60,000 nt of DNA from Cryptomeria japonica (taxonomy: Eukaryota > Streptophyta > Pinopsida > Cupressales > Cupressaceae): the NCBI RefSeq assembly GCF_030272615.1, contig NC_081414.1, positions 50,935,136-50,995,135 of the forward strand, written 5' to 3'. The notes under the pieces are model-generated. The model searched no databases, was not told where the DNA came from, and saw nothing but the letters and a program-made list of their open reading frames with translations. The position numbers were made by a program, and so were the translations under genes. Shown piece by piece: positions 12,128 through 23,316 of the stretch. Position 1 is the stretch's first letter. The number at the start of each line of letters is the position of its first letter.

Positions 12128-13695
12128 TGTAATGCCCTCTAATGGGACCTTCTTATATTCTATCTTAGAATCACAACTTTATTACATAGAGAGAAGAATA
12201 GAAGGATACTAACATTAACCAAAGCTTGGTTTAGAACCACGAAGAACAAGGATATTGCTGCCTGTAACTTAACAACAGTTATGATCTGATCTGATCGATG
12301 GTGCTGTCTAATGTCTGTAATGTTTATGCATGTTTAATATATATGTACTCATGACATTTGATATCTATATTCATTGTATTTAATATCTACATTTGTTATA
12401 TTTAATGTCTGAAGAATCTTTAATATCTATACCTACTGTGATTATTAGTACTTTACTAAATTCAGTTATGATTGTTTTCGAGTCTGATACTTCCAGACTA
12501 TCTCATATTAGTTTGTGAAAAAATGCTATCAAATTAGAATAATAGAATGAAGTATTTATATCTTATTAAATTTCTGATGTTGTCATAGTAAGCAGTGGGT
12601 TAGATACTTCATACCCGTGTGGAGTGCATTTACCCTTGTTTTGACTCTTTGTTACTGCTGTGATTCCCTTCAGCCTCCCCCCAATCCTACTTCCTGGTTC
12701 TTCCCCTTATACCTTGCTAAATAAAAGGGTTGCACCTCTTGAATAATGAAGGGACATATCTCTCCTAAATTATATCTCTTCACAACATAACAAATCGTAT
12801 CTTTTCGTGCATAATGATTATTTGTGACCATATCTAATCGTACCTCACATTACTAATTTAGTTGACAATTAATTGCCATCTATCCATACATTAACTCTAC
12901 TTACCTTGTTAGCCTCTGTTTAGATGCTGCATAACACTTTAGGAATATACCATAATCGTTATCCCTTACTGTTTCCTCATTCATCGATTGCTTCTCAGTA
13001 TCGTTTTATATTCATCGATCTTCTAACTATTGACAATGAATTGCTATCATTAGACGTTGGCATGGACTAGTACGGGCTCTCTGTTTGATACTTCCTCGCT
13101 GTTATCATAATAGTCATTTCAAACTAATCACTGTGTAAGTGTAATCGCTGACTTTGAATACAGATCGCTACATAATGAATCTTATAAACCAGGTATGGAT
13201 CGTGTGTAATATGGATTAGATCCTTGTTTATTATAATTGTTAGCCTTCATGATTACTCATTATCAATCACTTCTGCTGAATATCACTGTCCATTGTTGAG
13301 GGGACAGTCTCTGACATCAGCAGTCCACCTGGTATTTGATTTAATAGTTAACTTTATTTATTGATCAGGCTAAATGCTATTCTATTATATATTGTTTTCT
13401 GAATTTATTCATTATTATATTTGTTTCTAATTATATTGTTATGATAATGAATGTTTACTTATTAATTTATTATTGATCAATTACAGTTACACACTGTTAT
13501 TGATCAAACATTTAAATATCACTATCTTATTAATATGTAAAATTAATTTTATATAAATATTAATTAAATGATATTATTTAATAAATAAAGAAATATTTAA
13601 TGATTCCAAGTAATCATTTGTTGATAATTATTATATTAATTAATAATAGTTACTTTATTTAGGTTATGTATAATGATCAAGGAGGGGACATGACA
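12128..13695. mobile_element. Solo LTR, 1.57 kb, target duplication TTCAT
   Basis: The segment starts TGTAATGCCC and ends GGGGACATGACA, giving TG...CA ends, and is flanked by TTCAT at 12123-12127 and 13696-13700. The start resembles that of the LTR at 7714 (TGTAATGC). It is AT-rich and has no coding sequence. Orientation is not settled, because LTR ends alone do not fix it and no primer-binding site is next to it. Confidence 0.65.
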
Positions 13696-14395
13696 TTCAT
13701 CATCACTCATCAATCATCTAATCAGCGATCTCTTAATCATCACTCACCAATACCTGAAATCATGCAATCAAAGGAATTCATTCAGTTGATCAAATCATTC
13801 AACAACATGTTGTCCTCATTTTTTGTTTTAAAAAATGATGGACCATTATATAAAATTTTTGTCAAAAAATAAAAATTTAACTCTATGGCACGCTTCTCGA
13901 GGCATAATTTTGCTTTGCCCTTTGACTGGCTTAATCCTCAGTCCATCTTCGAACCATGTTTCAAATTTCATCGCATTCTGGGTTCGTTTGCTATGTCTTT
14001 CCTTCAATTTCGGGTTTTTCTCCCTGACTGCAAGTGGGAAATTTTCCTTAAGTTGCAAGTTTTAATGTTTTCCTTTGTTTGTCTTTGTAGGGAAATTTTT
14101 TAGCTAATTACAAGTGCACTTTATTGAAAAAGAACTTGTAACTTACTTTTTATTTCCCCTTTTGATGCTTTTTGGCTTTTTAAGTCATAATAGGGATTTT
14201 TTTGGATAAATTACAAGTTAATTTTAAATGGCAAATTTAAAAAGTCACTTGTAATTCTTTTATAAAGTTTCTATTTTAGTCTTTTTACTTTTAATGGGGA
14301 TTTTATTCCCCTATTACATGTATTAAGTTATGAAAACTTGTTGAGGGGATTTTATTTTCCCCTTACAAGTTTTTATAACTTGTATTTCTCTCTCA

Positions 14396-14640
14396 AAAAC
14401 CCGATTTTGCCTAGAATGGAAATAAAGTGCCATTTTAAATTTGCAATTGAGTTTTAGAAACCCGATTTGCTCCTAGCATGAAAATAAAGGCATTTTGAAC
14501 TTGCTAAAGGGTTTTTAAAACTTGATTTTGCCTTGTGGAAAGAAAAGTGACATTTCTAAACTTGTAAAATGAAAAGAGAAACCTGATTTTCATTTTTACA
14601 TGCAAAAATAAAACTTGTTGCATTTTTCCAAGATCCCAAC
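14396..14640 (+). repeat. Four-unit tandem repeat, about 61 bp period, in LTR A
   Basis: The word AAACCCGATTTTG or a close variant recurs at 14397, 14458, 14518 and 14579, with similar following sequence (A-rich, then AAAGTGCCATTT-like). It holds the same relative place, upstream of the protein frame, as the arrays in LTRs B-F. The word TTACAAGT or its complement is also common between 14100 and 14600. Confidence 0.65.
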
Positions 14641-15841
14641 CAGCTTCTTAAGCGATTTTTTTGAAAGTTTCCACCAATTTTTATGGAGATTTTTAAGGAG
14701 GAAGAAGGCGTTTTTAATCCATTGCTACTTTCATGCATTTTTAGACTCTCTTCACGCCATTTGGAGATCATGAATGCTGGTTTCATGGTATTTGACAACA
14801 AACACGTGTTTTATAAACTCCATGATTTTCTTCCACAAAATGCCACGAATCCTTTCTCTTAAAAGTCGTTTATGCTTCCTTCACTTAGGCGTTGAGGTTA
14901 AAGGAAGATTTGACCGGTTCTTGTGCCATTATGCTTGCATTTTGTGCCATGTTTTTGCTGTTTAGTCTCCAAATCCGAGTTTGGAAAACGTGGCTAGGGT
15001 TTTGGGAGTTCGATTTATTGCTTATTTAAGGGATTGTCTTCTTGATTCAAAGATTGTTTCATCTTTTGAAGAGGCATTTCGGATTGAAGCAAGGTATGTT
15101 TTCTTTTCTTCTTGTTTCATTTTCTTGTTTATTTGTTTTTCCATTCTAGTTGTAAATTTGTATATATGTTGGTTTTGCCCTAAAATCGGTTTTGTGAGAG
15201 AGATTTTCCCCTTTGCAAAGCAATTTGTGAATTGCATTGTTCTTCCCCATTTTCCCTCTTTACTTGTATTCGGGATTTTAAATCCCGATTACAAGTTGAA
15301 TGAAAATAATTGATCTTCCCTTATAGTTATAAGAATTTAACCATCTTTTGGTAAAATTACAATTTGCAAAGATGAAAAACACCCATTCTTCTAAAATCGG
15401 GTTTTTAGAACTGGATTGCATGTTGAAAGTTCTTCCCATTCTCTTGAAAATGATATTCCCAAAATCTTCCCATTTTTATTCATCCATATTGCCTATATCC
15501 ATACTTTCCGTTCACGTCATTTCCCACAAGTCTAAATCTCATTTTCACTCATTTCTCCATTTTCCATTTTACAAGTATACTTGCATTCGGGTTTTAAAAA
15601 TCCGATTGCATGTTCGTTCTTCTCCAATTGTATACTTGTAAAACTTTCCCCAAGATCCGAAATTGGTCAAAGTCAAATTTCCAACATTCCCATTTATTTC
15701 CCATCTTTCTCTCACAATGTTGTGAAGTGCAAGGGCTGGAGTTCTTCCCATTTGAAGGAGGAAAAATGTTAGTTGCAGATGATTATGATGTTGCCTTAAC
15801 ACTTTAAAGTCTTCATCACAGTATACCAAGTTGTCCTTCAA

Positions 15842-17103
15842 TGTCAGATTTACCATCCTCTCCCATTCCGAAGAAGATGAAGTATAAATATGACAAGTAC
15901 CAGAATGAAGTTTCACCTTCACAAGTTTCCTTTCCTCTAGATCACATCAAGGATACGGAGATAGGGCATGTGGACATGTCAGAATTCATTAAGAGGTAGT
16001 AATATGTAGCGGTTGTTGGACAGCCACATTCATCACGCATCTTCTTTTCTAGTGGCTACCCTAGAACCTGATTTTGTTCTTGCTTGCGCCCATCACTTTG
16101 ACAAGGAGACGAGAACCATTAGAAATGATGATGGTGAGACAATAATCCGCCTTGATGCATATACTATTGATAAAGTTTTCAGAATACCACCAGCACCTGT
16201 TTATATGGAAATTTCAAAGGATAGTGCAGCTGAGTACTATGTCAAGAGGTAAAAGGAATGCAACCGTCATATTAACAGGTGGATTCATGAGCCACGAGCC
16301 GCCTTCACGAGATGGGCTAAGTTGTACCGTTGTGACTTTAAGTGGGAAATTGGAGACATCATTACTCTCCTTAGCAGGATGATGGGTCTTAAACACTCTA
16401 ATGTTTTGGAACCTTGGATGTATCAATTTACCATGTTCATAAGGCAGTCCCATCATATATCATGGGGAGAAATTATCAGTGATGCTTTGTGCGAACAACT
16501 TGCAGTAGTCCCTACTACCATGAATTTCTACATAAATTCATACTTAGTGTATTTGACAGCATCACTCAAACATTTCCTTGGTCTTTCTACCAAGGGTGAT
16601 TGTTCGCTTATACCTATGTGGGAATATTATGATCAATTGCCTTTGAGACCCAACAGATTACATTTCAGAAGGGTTCAAGATGCATTCTTTGGTTACTTCA
16701 TGTGCCAGTTTGACAAGACTCTAAAGAACGGAAGGGTGTCAGATGAAGTATGGGAAAGAGTGAATGAGTATGGGTGCTTGTTTCTTCAATTCCCAACTTT
16801 AACTTATGTAAGAGTCGGATGCTACAATGGGCAGCCATACATGCTTCCTAGATACCTGACCGATAGATCATTCTTATGGAGTTGGGAAGACAGATCATGG
16901 CTGTGCACGCTCATCAATCTGCGAGACATAAGGTCGGAATGGGGATTTCTACAACAAACCCATTGAAGATTGGCCGGTATTCTCTTGTCACATCCGTCAA
17001 AGCCAAAGCTATGGAGACTGAGATGCAAGAGATTAAACTCTAAAGGTTTAAATCAAGGGCAGATTTTGACTACTGGGGTATGAAGGAAAAGATCAAAAGG
17101 TCC
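15842..17103 (+). pseudogene. LTR A protein frame, N-terminal part (broken)
   Basis: Starts ATG TCA GAT at 15842 (MSDLPSSPIPKK), with stops at about 16000 and frameshifts near 16250 and 16870. The core at 16322-16880 aligns with the proteins in C and E: GDIITLLSRMMG, LEPWMYQF, FYINSYLVYLT, QFPTLTYVRV and PYMLPRYLTDR each have counterparts there. No known enzyme motif is seen. The frame is cut at 17103 by element E and resumes at 23543. Its function is unknown; it is recognised only by its relation to the other copies in this window. Confidence 0.65.
16878..17103 (+). repeat. 226-bp direct repeat left of element E
   Basis: This stretch of the LTR A frame is present again at 23317-23542, immediately right of element E. 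The copies differ by only a few substitutions. The left copy ends exactly where E begins; the right copy begins exactly where E ends. This replaces the 5-bp target duplication expected for a simple insertion. Confidence 0.9.
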
Positions 17104-17127
17104 TGTTGTGACCTTTTTCACACATCG

Positions 17128-17144
17128 CCCCATTGCAAATGGGG
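17128..17144. repeat. Terminal palindrome CCCCATTGCAAATGGGG
   Basis: A perfect inverted repeat (7-base arms, GCA loop) 24 bases inside the LTR start. Copies lie at 24419-24435 (D), 25228-25244 (C, one base changed to CCCCATCG), 40953-40969 (B) and 50086-50102 (F), always the same distance from the LTR edge. Confidence 0.85.
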
Positions 17145-17769
17145 ACCCTCTCTTTTCTTGCTTTCTAGGGGTTTGTGTTAGTGTCCTATGGCCTTCCGCT
17201 TCAGTTTTACCAAGCCTTGCCTAGTTTTGAATAGTTCAAGCCTTAAGGATTGAAAGTTGGTTTTTGCAAACCAAGTGATTCTAGAGTCAGGACATCGTCA
17301 GAGTGCTTAGAAAGGCCAAAGGACGAAGATCGCAATTGATTTGGACGAATTTGGACAACTTTCTATTTTTAGAAAGTTTGCTTTTTTGCTTTTTCCTATT
17401 TTTTAGGAAGTTTCGTTTTTGGAGTTTTTAGCCCGATCCCTGGTATGGCTATTTTAAAAAAGTTTTCCCTATTTTTTAGGGATGTCTGCTTTTTGTTTTT
17501 TCAGAACGGGAATCTAGGGTTTGCACTAGTTCCACTCGCTTCGACCGGGACCTAAAATTTTTAAGTTTTGACCTAAAAAGCCAGTTCCCTACATTTTAGG
17601 GGTCGTGTTGCTTCAGGTGGTTTGCCTAAATATGGATTTCAAATTTCAAGTTAATCTGGTTAAATTTGGTTAAAATGTGAAATTTTGAAATTTTCCAGAA
17701 TTTTTCTAAGTATGGCTAATGGATAAAGGTTGAGTGTCATGACAGGTGTGCAGAAAGTCCACCCAAGCA

Positions 17770-18665
17770 AAGGTCCGCAATGTTGGAGAGATGATCAAGA
17801 TTCGCTATGTTGGAGGTGCTTCAAAGGTCCGCCATGAAAAGAGTCATAAAAGTCCGCTTTGAAGAGGATGGGATGGAGTGCTTCCTAAAGTCCGCCATGC
17901 TTGAGGAGGTAGGCCAAAAGTCCGCCCAAGATGGAAGGGGGACCAAGGGAGAGCCTTCAAAACTTCGCCATGCCTTGTAGAGTGGGAGAAGTCCACCATG
18001 TAGGAGCCTTCACAAAACTCCGCCCTTGGGGATGGTAGTTAAAACTCCGCCTTGGTTGAGTCATCACCAAAGTTTGTCCAAGGGAGAGTCCTCCAAAGCC
18101 TGCCATGTCTTGAAGGAGCTCCAAAGTCCACCCTCCTTGGTGCCACCTCTAAACTCCGCCTTGAAGAGTAAGCTCAAAAGTCCGCCCAAGGTGCAAAGTG
18201 TGATGTTGAAGACTCTCTATAAGCTTCGCCATGCCTTGAGGTCACTTCAAAAGCCCGCCATACATGTTGAAGGAGATGCCTTCGAACTCCACCCTTGGTA
18301 ACCATGTCATAGAAGTCCGCCATGTTAGAGGTGTCCCAAAACTCCGCCATGCTTGGTAGTAGAAGTCTTCCTAAACTCCGCCTTGAAGAGTAAGCTCCAA
18401 ACTCCACTCCCTTTGATGATGCTTCTAAACTCCGCCATCCTTTGTGATAGACCAAAAGTCCGCCCTTGGAGATGGTTTCAAAGTCCGCTAAAACTTGATG
18501 ATGAAGATAGTCATGGCATCCTCCAAAGTCCGCCATAGAGCTAGACGAAAAGTCCGCCATGCTGGTTGAAGACTTCATAAAACTCCGCCATGCCTTGAAG
18601 AGGTAATAAAAGTCTGCCCAAGTTTGATAAGGAAGATGAAGAAAGTCATCAAAACTCCGCCCTAT
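17770..18665 (+). repeat. TCCGCC-type array in LTR E (about 30 copies)
   Basis: The word AAACTCCGCC or AAAGTCCGCC, usually followed by ATG, CA or TTG, recurs about 30 times at irregular spacing of 15-45 bases. The segments between are not alike. The same word, reversed, fills 39540-40345 in copy B. Position in U3 and a GC-rich core in AT-rich surroundings suggest a cluster of protein-binding sites (inference). Confidence 0.85.
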
Positions 18666-19263
18666 GCCAAGGAGAAAGTCAAACAAAGTCAAATAAGAGA
18701 AAATGCAAGTGATGTCATCAAATCCATGGAAGAATTCGAATTGATAACTGAATTAGAAAGTTTTTTTGAATAAGGAATCTTACAGATTTGAGAAGCAATT
18801 CAAACTTAAAATCCAAAATAGAAAGTTTTCAAAAAAAAGGAATATAGGAAGATTGCCAAGGATTTCGAACTTGTAGCCAAATTAGAAACTTTCGGAAGAT
18901 ATTTTTTTGAACTTAGAGAGGTGACAACACTTTCCTAAAGAGTGGAGTTAAAATTGGAAACATGAGTTGGACGATTTTGAGGGTTTCTAATTGAAGATTT
19001 AACTTTATTTACAAATACTTCGCTGTAACTTCATTTCTACACTAAGAAGTTCAAAGTTATTAAGGAGAGCATAGTAAAGTATTTTCAGATTGGAGTTCAT
19101 CTGAAGAAATTTCGACATTGCTTACAGTTGGGCAAGCTTTTTTTGGCAAAAGTTTCACAGATTTTTAAGAAAAGACAACCAGTATAAGGAAGAATTGTTG
19201 AATCCTTCCTATACTTTCTGAGTATTTTTGAGAAATTTCCAGCCTTACTTCCATTTATTTGAA

Positions 19264-19265
19264 GA
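19264..19265 (+). other. Exon-exon junction (intron missing relative to copy B)
   Basis: E reads CCATTTATTTGAAG directly followed by ATCCTAGGC. In B the matching halves are separated by a 331-nt segment with GT at its start and TTTGCAG at its end. The join is at exactly the splice sites, 12 bases before the start codon. Confidence 0.9.
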
Positions 19266-19276
19266 TCCTAGGCACG

Positions 19277-22200
19277 ATGAAATTCCAAGTGGATAAAGAC
19301 GCCCCTCCGGAGTCAAGGATGACTTCGAAGTGGAAAAATGTTAGCGAAACCAACCTCAAACACATCAATATGAGGGAATTTAAGAAGCGAAAGTTCGGTC
19401 TAGACAATCTTGTGCCTACCACAACTGCATGAAAAATGATGAAGAGTGGCATCGTGCATGCCGTTGGCTTCCTCCCCACCATGCAATGCAATGAATTAGT
19501 GGTCGAATGTGCTAAACATTACAACCCCACCAATAAAGACATTGCTGGACCTGATGGAAGGGTGCTGGCAAACATCAGTGATGAGGCTATCAGAGAGGCT
19601 TTCCGGATCCCAGAGTACCACAACACGGTGTATGTAACAAAGGACGAAGCTGATAGCATGTATCAAGACCACTTGGAGGAATATGACGCCATAGTCAACC
19701 ATTCCTGGCTGGACAAGCCAAGGAAGGGCGCCTCCAAACTTCAAAGGAAGAGACTGGTAAGAGCATATTTCAAGGAAGACCTTGGAGACATGATCGTTCT
19801 GCTCAACAGAATAATGGGAAATCCTCAAGGTGCTCCATTCGAGCCCTGGATGTATTATATCATTAATGAAATAATGAATGGAGTAAAGATGATAGACTGG
19901 GCCCGGATGATTAGCGACAACCTAGACAGCCAGCTGAGGAACCTACAAGCGAATAGGACCTTCTTCATGAGTTCGCACCTATTTTATTCCTTGGCCAGAA
20001 CCTACAGATATAGAGGCCTCACTTGTAGAGGAGAAATAGGGAACAAAGAGAACCAGTTTCCAGTCTATGATTGATATCCCCAGCTCCACATGGAAGAAAA
20101 GTTTCATTTTAAAAGAGTAAATGATACCTTGCTCATGAACATCACGCGGACGTTACAAGGTGGACTGCACCAGAGGCTCTCTCAAGAGTCTATGGACTTC
20201 ATCAGTCGATTTGGATATTGGTATATCCAATATCCAAAGTTCACTTACCTTAGAATTCAAGGATTCTCTGGGCCTCCCTACAAGCTTCCAGTTTACCCTA
20301 CCAACCGTGTTGTGTTGCTCGAGGTTGTGAGGCAATTGGAGGGGTATATGGCGATTCAAAGGGATAAACAAAATAAGGCAGGAACTTCCTCTCTTACAAT
20401 TGGTAATGGGCTGGAGACATGTCCATCGTCACAAGCTGCTGCGGCTGCTGAGAAGGAGTTGGCCGGGTATCCCCTTTATCAGTACAAGGCAAGAAGGAAT
20501 TTCGCTCCATTCCACAGAATAAAGAAGGTTGAAGGAATGGCCTTTGAGCACAAGCCTGATCTAGAAGATTATTGGGCTAACGCAGCGGATAGTTTCGAGG
20601 GCAGAAAGAGATTTTGGTCAAGAATTCCTTTGAGCATGGTAAGAGCAACAGAGGTATTCAGAGTAGCTGACCAAGTAGAGGATAGCCTTGAGCTTCAGCA
20701 GTCGGATTTCGAAAAAATGAAGAATTGACCACTGGTTTTGATAGATTGGATGAAGGGAGAAAAGTCAGATCTAGCTGACCTCATGAGGACAGTGGTTGAG
20801 CATTCCAGGTGGTGGACATCTGAAAGGACAAGGCAATTAAAGTCCAAAGGTGTGACCTTGACCTACGAATTGATGGGAGTGAATGACTCTTTGCCCTCCA
20901 ATCCTTGTACTTCCGTTGGTAATGCCCAGAATCTAGAAAGTGTTGGGTCTCAGAAGATGAAGGAGTTAGTTAGGAGCTCCGTAAAGGTCACAGGAAAGAA
21001 GATTGTAGGGGAAAGAAGGGAGTCCAGCGAAGGCTAGTCCATCCTAAGTGCCGCTTCTATCGTGCCTGATCAGAATGCAGTTGAGGAACAGGAGATGAAC
21101 ATCTGCATGGTTAATGATGAAGAGAGAATGCCTTCTCCTTCGGTTGAGGAAGTAACGAAGGAAGTTGTCCAAAGTCCGAACAGAGAGCAAACTGAAATGC
21201 CTACATCTCCCGTAGTCTTCTTAGATGGCATAGCTGCAAACCTAGGAGGGACAGATGACGGATTTGACCAGAATACTGTAGAGCAATCAACTATCCCGGA
21301 TTGACTAAGGGAAAGAATAAAGGCTAAGGTCCCCAAGGAGGCCTGTTCCGAAGAAATTACAACAACATTCCTGGAGAAGGTGAATGAGCCAATTATAGCT
21401 AAACCACGCAAGCCCACCAGAAAGTTTTCTTTGATTCAGCGAGACAATGCAGGATTCAGGACAGTCCAGATAGTGGTGCCTAGAGAAGGAAAAACTAGGG
21501 ACAACGTCGCCGCAGATGATTACAAGATTACCACCATAGAGCTGGGTAAGCCCACCCAGGACCAAGAGGTGCAGTATTTCGATGACTCTTGTAATGCTCC
21601 GAAGACAAGTTTGGCCCATGAGAAAGAAAAGAGGAAGAAGGTTCAAGAAGAAAACCAGCAGTGGAGAAAGTATGTTCTCCATCTTACTAGACCACTTAAC
21701 CATGAGATCCCGGTTACCCCTCCACAGTCTCTTCAGCAGGAATCGATGAAGGATTATGAGGATACGAAGGGTTCGTTCACACAAGCCAAGGAGTGGATTT
21801 CAGACGCTTCAGCGTGTGTTGACATACTGGTAGAAAATTTAGTGTCAGCACACGAGTCGGCCTCTTCGTTGATCAATCGTATCCAGGATCTAGCTATTAA
21901 TTGGGAGGATGTGGAGGAAATTCAGGATGAAATACTCCCGCATCTGAAGGTTATCCGAGGCTTGCCAAAAAGAAGCCTAGTGGATGCAGGTATCATACAG
22001 GCCGGAGATAGGTACGACTTCAGCACATGGTACTATGCCTTGGTCACCTGGATTGAAGTTTTGAAGGAATTCGAGACCAAGTGCTTTGAGACAGATGAAA
22101 GTGTTCGGGAGATCTTGAGCAAGGTATTTCATGTAGCATCTAAGGTTTGGAAGAAAGAAAGTATAAGGGAGAAGCATTTGCAGGCAGAAAACCTAAGGGC

Positions 22201-22465
22201 CAGGATTCAGTCAACCTTCTTCAAGAATTCAGGGATGATTGACAAAGGCGATCTCTCGAAGATTGCAAACTTTCTCTTCATCGATGAAAATTTTCTTGCC
22301 CAAGCGGTTGAGTGGGAAAGCATCCTCGCCACATGTACCGATGATGTGGACATCATCGACTTCCAGATTGACAGTTTGCCAAGTGTCACCATGGAGGAGG
22401 TCAAGCTTATTGTGTCCAGGTACATCGAATTTGTGAAAGAGAAAAGTGGACGCTCACCTGAGTGA
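19277..22465 (+). pseudogene. LTR E protein frame, 1,063 codons, five premature stops, no frameshift
   Basis: Starts MKFQVDKD at 19277. It stays in one frame to TGA at 22463, interrupted by TGA 19430, TGA 20072, TGA 20726, TAG 21035 and TGA 21302. Residues about 50-480 form a conserved part shared with A and C: VVECAKHYNP, ISDEAIREAF, GDMIVLLNRIMG, FEPWMYYI, FFMSSHLFYSLA, NITRTLQGG, YPKFTYLRI and PPYKLPVYPTNR. A polar linker (about 490-700) precedes a helical C-terminal part (YKITTIELGKP, then a lysine/glutamate coiled coil EKEKRKKVQEENQQW). Stops 19430, 21035 and 21302 are single-base changes from Arg, Gln and Trp codons seen in B. No catalytic motif is recognised. It is loosely reminiscent of plant 'putative transposon protein' domains in some gypsy elements; that is a guess. 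Confidence 0.85.
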
Positions 22466-22523
22466 GATTAGCAGCTGTGCCACGTGTCACTTTCTTATTC
22501 ATTCAAGCTGATAGTGTTTTGGG

Positions 22524-22612
22524 AAACCCTAATTAGGGTTTATATCTTTCAATCTTGGCCCTTGATCACTGTTTGATCTCGGCCGTTCATTTATTTTGAA
22601 AAACTATATAAG
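22524..22612 (+). promoter_or_regulatory. LTR promoter of E: palindromic telo-box and TATA box
   Basis: AAACCCTAATTAGGGTTT (22524-22541) is an 18-bp perfect palindrome made of two opposed telo-boxes. TATATAAG follows at 22605-22612, 81 bases after the palindrome start. It lies downstream of the protein frame and 704 bases before the LTR end, so it should drive the genomic RNA. Confidence 0.75.
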
Positions 22613-23316
22613 GGAGGTTTTTGATGTATTGTTGCGTAAGGTCATTTCCAGATAATATATTGCACATGTGTTTGCTTTGTAATCGCTATTGTTTGAATGA
22701 TTTGCATGGTTTCAATTTCCCCAACACTTAGTTAAAATTAATTTAGATTTGCTTTCATTGGTGTTAATTTGAATGAAGGATTTGATAAGTGTCAATTGAT
22801 GGTGTATCTCCGCTCATACTTTTGGTGAATGGATGATTTCCATTTCACCGTGCAAAGTTAGTCTGAGCCCATTCTTTGTGCATCCCAACATCTTAATCAT
22901 AAGCACAATCCATTGAAGATTGCACCGGCTTTGTGTAGTTGTCCCTAGTGTGGCGAAGCAAAGTTTGGTTTCTCGGGAGCACCCAGTTGATACCGTCTCT
23001 GGAGTTCGTAGGAGTAGATTAGCCTTCTTAACCATATCTCTTTTCCCCTTTTTTTGAAAGTCTAAATCCTAGAAAATCCCAAAAAAAGAGAGAGCCTAAA
23101 ATTGCTAAATCCGTCTAAGTCCAGTAGTTCAAAGACAGTTGTTAAACGTAAGTCCCCCTTGAGATTTTCAGCATACACTGCCCAAGAAGTTATTCCACTA
23201 AAGTCGCTTGTTCGCACATATAGACCTTGGAATCAGTAGTGATTTTTTAGGAGAGGATAGAATACCTTCGGGTATCCTATTCTAATGTTTGTTAGATGAT
23301 AAAACAAACACCAACA

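Larger units (their letters stand above)
17104..23316 (+). mobile_element. LTR 'E': 6.2-kb solo LTR carrying a protein frame
   Basis: Begins TGTTGTGACC and ends ACACCAACA. The same two ends, in reverse, bound copy B. In order it holds the terminal palindrome, a TCCGCC-type array (17770-18665), a leader, a 1,063-codon frame (19277-22465), a telo-box/TATA promoter (22524-22612) and 704 bases to the end. There is no second LTR or pol. Flanks do not share a 5-bp duplication: GGTCC is on the left and CGAGT on the right, and a 226-bp direct repeat flanks the unit instead. Compared with B, E exactly lacks an intron. Confidence 0.85.

Noticed and set aside
18174-18692. Minus-strand 172-codon frame over the E repeat array
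   Set aside because: It is the translation of the TCCGCC array in the wrong strand; the repeats make it open by composition.
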